Shown: positions 42,969-47,939 of the stretch, one piece after another
How the letters are laid out: the number at the start of each line of letters is the position of its first letter
Numbering within the stretch: position 1 is the stretch's first letter
Source of the DNA: Acidaminococcaceae bacterium
GTDB lineage: Bacteria; Bacillota; Negativicutes; Acidaminococcales; Acidaminococcaceae
Direction: 5' to 3'
DNA length: 47,939 bases
NCBI GenBank assembly: GCA_017554485.1
Contig: JAFZIG010000095.1
Coordinates: forward strand, 1-47,939
Program-made: the position numbers and the translations under genes
The notes under the pieces: generated by a model
Databases searched by the model: none
What the model was told of the DNA's origin: nothing
What the model saw: only the letters and a program-made list of their open reading frames with translations

Positions 42969-44157
42969 ATTCAACCTCTGTTAAATCATCTTGAAAAAGT
43001 GCTAGTTCTGTAACTGCATTAGTATTTTTAAAAATAGGTATCTGTTGTAGTTGTTCTAACAGATCTTTGATTGTTCTGAACTTATGTGCTCCTCTCTGTG
43101 TAATATATTTTTTCGGCCATTTAATTTTATTATTATCAAGAGCGCTTTGAGGAATAAACACAAAACGATTTTGTTTAAGAGCATAGTCAGCCTGTTTTAA
43201 GGCACCGCTAGTTTCACCTGCTTCAACAACTACAGTGGCCAAAGAAATACCGCTCATAACAGCATTTCGTACAGGGAAAAACCATCTTTGAACTTTTTCC
43301 GATGGAGCAAATTGCGATAGTAAAAGCCCTTTTTCAGAAATTTTTTCTTGAAGATATTTGTTTTCAGCAGGATAGGCTGTTTCCAGTGATGTGCCAATTA
43401 CAGCAATAGTTCTACCATTATTTTCTTTTAATGCTGCCATGTGTGCTTGTGTATCAATTCCTCGCGCTAATCCAGAAGCAACGACAATTTGGTAACGACC
43501 TAATAAACTAGAAAGCCTATACGCTTTATCACAACCTTCTGGCGAGGCTTTCCTACTTCCAACAACAGAAACTATTTTCTGTTTCAATAATTCAATATCT
43601 CCCCTTGCAAAAAGAAAAGGCGGTGCCTGGTCAGTAGTTGCTAAATTTTCAGGAAAATCATCGTTTCCTTTTTTTAATATTACATCAGATTGTCGAAGTC
43701 GCAAAAACCCTTTTTCTACAGTTTGATAAGCTTCTTCTAATAATTGAATGTTAATATTTAAACGCTTACTCACTATTTCAGAAAAATTAAGTAATGGTTG
43801 TGAGACATCAAATTCTTCTTTAAGCTCAGTAAAAATAGGGAATGCTGTTTTTGCAGAACCATTATAAAAAGACTGGATTGTATAATAATTAACTGCTTCT
43901 TGTTTTATAGCTGAATCAATTTTCATAGGAACAGAATAATCACTTTTTGATATATTAATGCCAATAGAATTGATAGAAACACGACGTGCTTCTATGTCTG
44001 GCTTATAAAAAAGCATTCCGGCAGAACCTTTCTTTACTGGTGTAATTTGCCCGTCGTGAACTAATTGATTTAGCCGTTGTACAGTAATGCCCAAATAGTC
44101 AGCGGCTTCTTTAGAAAATAAAATATTTTCCATTAGCTTCTCAATATCCTTTTTCAT
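42952..44157 (-). CDS. DprA/Smf-like Rossmann protein with N-terminal helix-turn-helix
   Basis: 401 aa. The N-terminus (ILFSKEAADYLGITVQRLNQ) is an excisionase/MerR-like helix-turn-helix. The C-terminal half has the DprA core: VVGSRKASPEGCDKA, VVASGLARGIDTQAHMAALK, GRTIAVIGTSLETAYPAENK, then the F-F-P-V-R-N loop and ATVVVEAGETSGALKQADYA. DprA loads RecA on incoming DNA, but this copy sits with a phosphoribosyltransferase and a helicase and looks like a defence-island version. AGGAGGA is placed ideally before ATG 44157. First gene of the three-gene operon. Confidence 0.85.
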   Translation of the reverse strand: MKKDIEKLMENILFSKEAADYLGITVQRLNQLVHDGQITPVKKGSAGMLFYKPDIEARRVSINSIGINISKSDYSVPMKIDSAIKQEAVNYYTIQSFYNGSAKTAFPIFTELKEEFDVSQPLLNFSEIVSKRLNINIQLLEEAYQTVEKGFLRLRQSDVILKKGNDDFPENLATTDQAPPFLFARGDIELLKQKIVSVVGSRKASPEGCDKAYRLSSLLGRYQIVVASGLARGIDTQAHMAALKENNGRTIAVIGTSLETAYPAENKYLQEKISEKGLLLSQFAPSEKVQRWFFPVRNAVMSGISLATVVVEAGETSGALKQADYALKQNRFVFIPQSALDNNKIKWPKKYITQRGAHKFRTIKDLLEQLQQIPIFKNTNAVTELALFQDDLTEVEYVSES

Positions 44158-44409
44158 TGTATCCTCCTGGTAGGCAAACTGTATTTTTATGATTTTATAA
44201 ACAGAATTTCACTTATATGATAACATAAGTATTTAAGATTATCAATAGTTGAACGGAAATCTTTTATCAAAACATATTTACAGTAATTAGTATTATTATT
44301 TTTGATAACTATATGATGCTATTACATATTGATTTTCTATTCTTATGAAGAATTTGATTTCAGAACGGAGAGGCAAAAACTTTGTTAGTAAATGAAAAAA
44401 CAAAACACT

Positions 44410-44438
44410 TTGAAGTAAACACAACAGAATGATATAAT
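44410..44438 (+). promoter_or_regulatory. Promoter of the HNH endonuclease gene
   Basis: TTGAAG (44410-44415), 17 bp, TATAAT (44433-44438). The gap 44158-44487 also must hold the divergent promoter of the DprA operon, which I could not fix. Confidence 0.6.
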
Positions 44439-44487
44439 AAACAAAAAGAATATTGATTCATCATAATATATAGGAGTAGCATCCATC

Positions 44488-45714
44488 ATGCACCTCCACC
44501 TTCAATCAAATTCCATCTACACAAACCAACTGAATACAGACAACTTCGCCCGCATGCTGAAGGATCCGTCCCAATGCTACAAGTTTTACTGGCTGGAAGC
44601 GATCCTCACGTTGATGGAAACCACAGAGGGCGATTTAAGTTTCGACGCCATCATCGATGAGATGATCTGTGCGGCGTGGTATTCTGTTGTCAATTATCAT
44701 TTGCACCTGGGGCCCACCATCCGGGGCAAGTCAGAGAATTTTCTGGAGCATGCCATCCGCATCCTGGAAACGGATCCGGTTTTGCCGAAGCCTTGCACCA
44801 AACAGGATCTGCTGCAGGCGATCCAGAGAAACAATAAAGAGTTACGCAACGATAAGAACGGGCTGGCGATTAATGTGCCATACAGGCTGCTGTCATCGTT
44901 TTTGACTGAAATTGCCGGCACCAGCCGTCTGTGGTATCAGCGCCGGCAGATGATAGGGTATCTGTTGCAAGCCAATGAGAAAAGTCCGCTGCCTTATATT
45001 ATCCTCGATGGCCCGGGCCTGGAGAAGAAGGTTCGCATCAATCCCCTTTGGCGGCAGCTGATTTTTGATAATTATCCTGTAATTCGAAGCTGGATCCAGT
45101 TGAAGAAGGTGCGTTTTCTGCAGGACCGGAATCCCGGCGTGCCCGGCATCATATATAAATTGGAAGAGAATGAGGCAGGCGCCCGGAAGCTGAACAATGC
45201 CCGCCAGTTGTGGAAGACGGTGGCGACGGTCAGCGACAGGCCCATCAGGGATATCTATACGGGCAGGCTGCTGGCAAATCATCAGTTCGATCTGGATCAT
45301 TTCATCCCCTGGTCGTATATCACCAACGATGAGCTGTGGAACCTGACGCCTATGGACGGGCGGCTGAATTCCAGCAAGAGCAACAAGCTGCCGGAGTGGG
45401 ACCTGTATTTTGCGTCCCTGGCGGAGAATCAGTATTTTTTGTATGAGATGATTTTTTCCCGGGAGCTGGTGCGCAGGCAGTTTGAGAAGTGCCGCCGGGA
45501 TAACCTGAATGCCATCTGGGCTACGGAGACGCTGTACGTGGAGGGCAACAGTGAAGGGCAGTTCAAGAATGTTCTGGAGCATAACCTGAAGCCGTTGTAT
45601 GAGTCCGCGAAGCTGCAGGGGTATGAGTTGTGGCGGTTTGGCGGTAATGTGAGTTGTGATGTAACGTTTGATGAAGGTTCGGAAGGGTTTTATCTGGCTG
45701 CGGAAACGAAATGA
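44488..45714 (+). CDS. HNH endonuclease-domain protein
   Basis: 408 aa. The nuclease motif D-L-D-H-F-I-P-W-S-Y with NDELWNLTPMDGRLNSSKSN and K-L-P-E-W (about 268-308) is a His-Me-finger HNH core. The helical N-terminal region begins MHLHLQSNSIYTNQLNTDNF. The C-terminal half is probably a DNA-recognition domain. It is isolated, with no methyltransferase or McrB-like partner, so it could be a modification-dependent restriction enzyme or a stand-alone defence nuclease. Its composition is richer in GC than the preceding operon, indicating a different origin. ATG 44488 has a weak AGGAGTAG upstream. Confidence 0.8.
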   Translation: MHLHLQSNSIYTNQLNTDNFARMLKDPSQCYKFYWLEAILTLMETTEGDLSFDAIIDEMICAAWYSVVNYHLHLGPTIRGKSENFLEHAIRILETDPVLPKPCTKQDLLQAIQRNNKELRNDKNGLAINVPYRLLSSFLTEIAGTSRLWYQRRQMIGYLLQANEKSPLPYIILDGPGLEKKVRINPLWRQLIFDNYPVIRSWIQLKKVRFLQDRNPGVPGIIYKLEENEAGARKLNNARQLWKTVATVSDRPIRDIYTGRLLANHQFDLDHFIPWSYITNDELWNLTPMDGRLNSSKSNKLPEWDLYFASLAENQYFLYEMIFSRELVRRQFEKCRRDNLNAIWATETLYVEGNSEGQFKNVLEHNLKPLYESAKLQGYELWRFGGNVSCDVTFDEGSEGFYLAAETK

Positions 45715-45817
45715 GTTTGGATTATTAAGATGAGCATGATAGTTGATGAAAACGGCACACACTGTGTGCCGAATTGAGAAAGGATAGCAATGTATTTCTG
45801 CCTTGCAAACATGATAA

Positions 45818-45935
45818 CTTGCAAAAAAGTTGCAAGTTGGTTGCAAGATTGTAGCAAGTTGGAGATGCGAAACAGTATGGTTGACATGTTTTCGACATGT
45901 TGCAACAATAGATTTAGTTGCAAGTTGGTTGCAAG
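45818..45935. repeat. 11-bp tandem repeat array (GTTGCAAGTTG) upstream of dinD
   Basis: TTGCAA (or TAGCAA) cores at 45819, 45830, 45841 and 45852 are spaced exactly 11 bp, about one helical turn. A second block at 45917 and 45928 repeats the spacing. The 20-mer AGTTGCAAGTTGGTTGCAAG occurs exactly at 45828-45847 and 45916-45935. This looks like a cooperative protein-binding site. A 77-codon frame over it (45790-46023) is probably not a gene. Confidence 0.7.
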
Positions 45936-46007
45936 TGCTAACGTTTTTTGCAATTGTATGAAAAAGGTTAGCATTCCAAAGAGCGAAGGAAAGGACATAT
46001 ACAAGTT

Positions 46008-46877
46008 ATGGAAAAAGGTTTAATCACGGAATTAAAAAGTCGTTTTGATTCTATGGCTCACATTGACGAAGAAAGTGGTATTGAATTTTGGTACGCCAGA
46101 GAATTGCAGGCAGCATTAGGATATTCAGAATGGCGTAATTTCACTAATGCAGTTGATAAAGCAAAGATATCTTGTGAAGCCGCTACAGGGCTTGTTTCCA
46201 ATCATTTTGTTGACGTCAACAAAACGATACAGATGCCTAAAAATGCTGAAAAGACCATCCCAGATATGAAGCTTACCCGCTATGCCTGTTACCTTATAGC
46301 ACAAAACGGCGACCCACGAAAAGACGAAATCGCTTTTGCGCAAAGCTATTTTGCATTACAAACACGCAAGCAGGAGCTAATTGAAGACCGCATTAATCTG
46401 ATACGGCGCCTGGAAGTCCGTGACCGGTTAAAACAGTCAGAAACCCGTTTATCTAAAAACATTTATGAACGCGGTGTTGACGATGCCGGCTTTGCCCGGA
46501 TCCGTTCAGCCGGCGACGCAGCTCTTTTCGGAAGGTCAACTGCTTCCATGAAGGCGCATTTAAATGTCAGGCAGAACCGGCCTCTTGCCGATTTCCTTCC
46601 TGCTCTTACGATTGCGGCTAAAAACCTTGCCACTGAAATGACCAATTATAATACAGAAGAGAAAGACCTGCAGGGCGAAAGATCTATCACCGCCGAGCAT
46701 GTTTACAACAACAGAGCAGTCCGCAATATGCTTGGCCAGCGTGGCATTAAACCTGAAAACCTTCCTCCTGAAGAAGATATCAAAAAGGTTGAAAGGCGTG
46801 TAGCTTCAGAAGAAAAGAAGTTGGCTCAGGAATCAGGTTTTTCTAAAAAGTGTCCGGATTCCGATTCGGAATCTTGA
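46008..46877 (+). CDS. dinD: DNA damage-inducible protein D
   Basis: 289 aa. DinD family: FWYARELQAALGYSEWRNFT (Bro-N-like), SNHFVDVNKTI, LTRYACYLIAQNGDPRKDEI, ARIRSAGDAALFG, LADFLPALTIAAKNLATEMT, and GERSITAEHVYNNRAVRNML. In E. coli DinD is LexA-controlled and inhibits RecA filament functions; no LexA box is evident here. GCGAAGGAAAGG precedes ATG 46008, though the gap is long. A perfect 20-bp palindrome lies in the codons for residues 66-73. The upstream repeat array is the likely control region. Confidence 0.92.
   Translation: MEKGLITELKSRFDSMAHIDEESGIEFWYARELQAALGYSEWRNFTNAVDKAKISCEAATGLVSNHFVDVNKTIQMPKNAEKTIPDMKLTRYACYLIAQNGDPRKDEIAFAQSYFALQTRKQELIEDRINLIRRLEVRDRLKQSETRLSKNIYERGVDDAGFARIRSAGDAALFGRSTASMKAHLNVRQNRPLADFLPALTIAAKNLATEMTNYNTEEKDLQGERSITAEHVYNNRAVRNMLGQRGIKPENLPPEEDIKKVERRVASEEKKLAQESGFSKKCPDSDSES
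46205..46224. repeat. Perfect 20-bp palindrome inside dinD
   Basis: TTTTGTTGACGTCAACAAAA, fully self-complementary with no spacer, encodes H66-F-V-D-V-N-K-T73, which corresponds to a conserved DinD segment. Confidence 0.9.
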
Positions 46878-46907
46878 ATTTGGGCGATGTTCCCAAATGT
46901 TTGGGAA
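46857..46907. repeat. Two inverted repeats at the end of dinD
   Basis: GATTCCGA-T-TCGGAATC (46857-46873) lies in the last codons of dinD. TTCCCAAA-TG-TTTGGGAA (46890-46907) lies just after. Neither has a T run. The second falls in a 45-codon frame (TTG 46874 to TAA 47009), which lacks a ribosome-binding site and may be a remnant. Nothing else is seen up to 47054. Confidence 0.6.
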
Positions 46908-47054
46908 TTAAAAAACTGCTCTGGTGGGAGGCCAGGAAACTGAACACTCTGTTATACGCAATTATTTTTATCAATAGCCAAGTATTTAAATCCGACAAGA
47001 AAGAGGATTAATAATGAGTGTCTGGTTTTAAGAACGAGAAAGGATTTGCCGGCT

Positions 47055-47819
47055 GTGACGATAGCCTATTATGACAATTATGCAAAAGAATATGCAGACC
47101 TGACTGTAAATGCGGATATGTCTAAGCAATATGCAAAATTTATGGCATATCTTCCGACGGGCGCTAGCATTTTGGATGTAAATGATGGTGACGTTGCCAA
47201 ACGAAACGTTAAGAGTAATCAGAGCATCATTTTGGATGTAAGTTCTGCTTCGAGAGAAAATGTTGCAAGAGGTCAGGTCAAAATATTGGATGCAGGCTGC
47301 GGCAGCGGGCGTGACAGTTTGTATTTTATGAAAAAAGGTTACGCTGTTACGATGCTGGACGCTTCTGCCGAAATGTGTAAGTGCGCTGAGAGGTTGACAG
47401 GGCAAAAAGCTTTGCACATGCAGTTTGAAGATATAAATTTTGAAAACCGGTTTGACGGAATTTGGGCCTGTGCGTCCTTGCTTCATGTTCCGGAAAAGAA
47501 ACTTGAAACTATTTTTGAAAAGTTTTGGCGTGCGCTGAAGGACAACGGCATTTTATACGCGTCGTGGAAGTATGGCGAGTTAGAACGCTATGACGGCGAA
47601 CGTTTTTACTGTGACATGACGGGAGAAAAATTGAAAAATGTTTTGGCGCGTGCAATAACGACGAAACACTTGCAGAATGCAAACTTGTTCAGCGAAACTT
47701 ATGACTGTGCAGGTGACGCGAACTTGTTTGAATGTCTGGACTGCTGGGTGGCTGAGGATGTGTTGCCGTTAGACAGAGAACAGAAGTGGCTGAATGTAGT
47801 GTTGCGTAAAAGTTACTAA
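47055..47819 (+). CDS. Class I SAM-dependent methyltransferase with internal insertion
   Basis: 254 aa. Motif I is ILDAGCGSGRDSLYFMKKGY, followed by VTMLDASAEMCKCAERLTGQ, FDGIWACASLLHVPE and a C-terminal LDCWVAEDVLPLDREQKWLN. It is of the UbiE/Tam-like small-molecule type; the substrate is unknown. Just before motif I the strand I-L-D-V occurs twice more (47169 and 47229), so about 38 residues appear inserted by repetition of the first strand. GTG 47055 is chosen because AAAGGA lies 10 nt upstream; TTG 47046 would overlap it. Confidence 0.8.
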   Translation: MTIAYYDNYAKEYADLTVNADMSKQYAKFMAYLPTGASILDVNDGDVAKRNVKSNQSIILDVSSASRENVARGQVKILDAGCGSGRDSLYFMKKGYAVTMLDASAEMCKCAERLTGQKALHMQFEDINFENRFDGIWACASLLHVPEKKLETIFEKFWRALKDNGILYASWKYGELERYDGERFYCDMTGEKLKNVLARAITTKHLQNANLFSETYDCAGDANLFECLDCWVAEDVLPLDREQKWLNVVLRKSY

Positions 47820-47825
47820 AGATAA

Positions 47826-47933
47826 GATGTAGTAGTCATATTTGCAGAAGGAGAATTAACAGTAGATTCAACTGTTGCAAAATTTGCAACAGTTCAAAAA
47901 GAAGGTAAGGGGATATCATGGCTAAATATTTAG
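47826..47933 (+). pseudogene. Fragment of a RhuM-family gene
   Basis: A 35-codon frame without start between two stops reads F-A-E-G-E-L-T-V-D-S-T-V-A-K-F-A-T-V-Q-K, then E-G-K. It matches the RhuM/KilA-associated pattern G-E-L-x-x-x-S-x-x-A-K-F-A-T-x-x-x-E-G. After that it leaves the family sequence and stops at TAG 47931. RhuM proteins are phage-like virulence-associated proteins of unknown activity. Confidence 0.5.
47870..47894. repeat. Perfect 25-bp palindrome in the rhuM fragment
   Basis: AACTGTTGCAAA (47870-47881), central A, TTTGCAACAGTT (47883-47894). It encodes T-V-A-K-F-A-T-V, the conserved RhuM motif. Confidence 0.9.
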
Positions 47934-47939
47934 GTGGGA
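47918..47939 (+). CDS. Start of a gene cut by the window edge
   Basis: ATG 47918 follows AAGGGGAT and opens M-A-K-Y-L-G-G. Only seven codons are visible, so no function can be given. Confidence 0.4.

Noticed and set aside
45818-45935. CRISPR array
   Set aside because: Repeats are 11 bp apart with no unique spacers of constant length, and no cas gene is present.
45790-46023. 77-codon frame before dinD
   Set aside because: Its sequence is dictated by the TTGCAA repeats, it is Cys-rich without pattern, and it overlaps dinD in another frame.

Overview
The window looks like chromosomal DNA of a diderm Firmicute of the class Negativicutes. Housekeeping genes are of Firmicute type (rpsF-ssb-rpsR, a CIRCE-preceded htpG, a short riboswitch-controlled thiC), yet the DNA also encodes a classical type Va autotransporter with a beta-barrel ending in Phe, which needs an outer membrane. 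An Acidaminococcaceae-like organism is my guess, not shown by the sequence.

Region 1 (1-19.3 kb) is core genome, mostly on the + strand: the tail of a histone-H1-like Lys/Ala protein, a GH13-GH77 fusion for alpha-glucan metabolism, a 680-bp gap with five perfect DnaA boxes (candidate replication origin), a tagaturonate-epimerase-like enzyme, a sirtuin, the rpsF-ssb-rpsR operon, a DHH phosphoesterase, serS, a zinc-ribbon/TPM membrane pair, a TPP riboswitch with thiC, a REC-PAS-GGDEF diguanylate cyclase, CIRCE-htpG and a DUF1624-type acyltransferase.

Region 2 (19.4-23.7 kb) is a GC-rich autotransporter gene between an intact tRNA-Ala(CGC) and a degenerate, full-length copy of that tRNA, which looks like an inserted island.

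Region 3 (23.9-32 kb) is accessory DNA: a second sirtuin, small secreted and membrane proteins, a nonsense-interrupted zinc-ribbon gene, a hicAB toxin-antitoxin pair, an ORF6N protein surrounded by perfect palindromes, and an Rpn-type nuclease. It also carries the first of two near-identical SAM-clan riboswitches.

Region 4 (32.4-37.8 kb) is AT-rich and encodes a His-Xaa-Ser (Hxs) peptide-modification system: hxsD, two radical-SAM maturases (hxsB, hxsC) and a convergent precursor hxsA with eight H-x-S triplets. The operon, which also holds two uncharacterised genes, is headed by the second SAM-clan riboswitch with a clear terminator/antiterminator. SAM therefore appears to gate synthesis of enzymes that consume SAM.

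Region 5 (37.9-47.9 kb) is a defence-like island: a NUDIX hydrolase convergent to a three-gene operon (DprA-like, phosphoribosyltransferase/zinc ribbon, PLD-helicase-DUF3427), an HNH endonuclease, dinD behind an 11-bp repeat array, a methyltransferase with an internal insertion, and a rhuM fragment. In the ORF6N gene, dinD and the rhuM fragment, the conserved family motif is written in a long perfect DNA palindrome. This is the least explained signal in the window.
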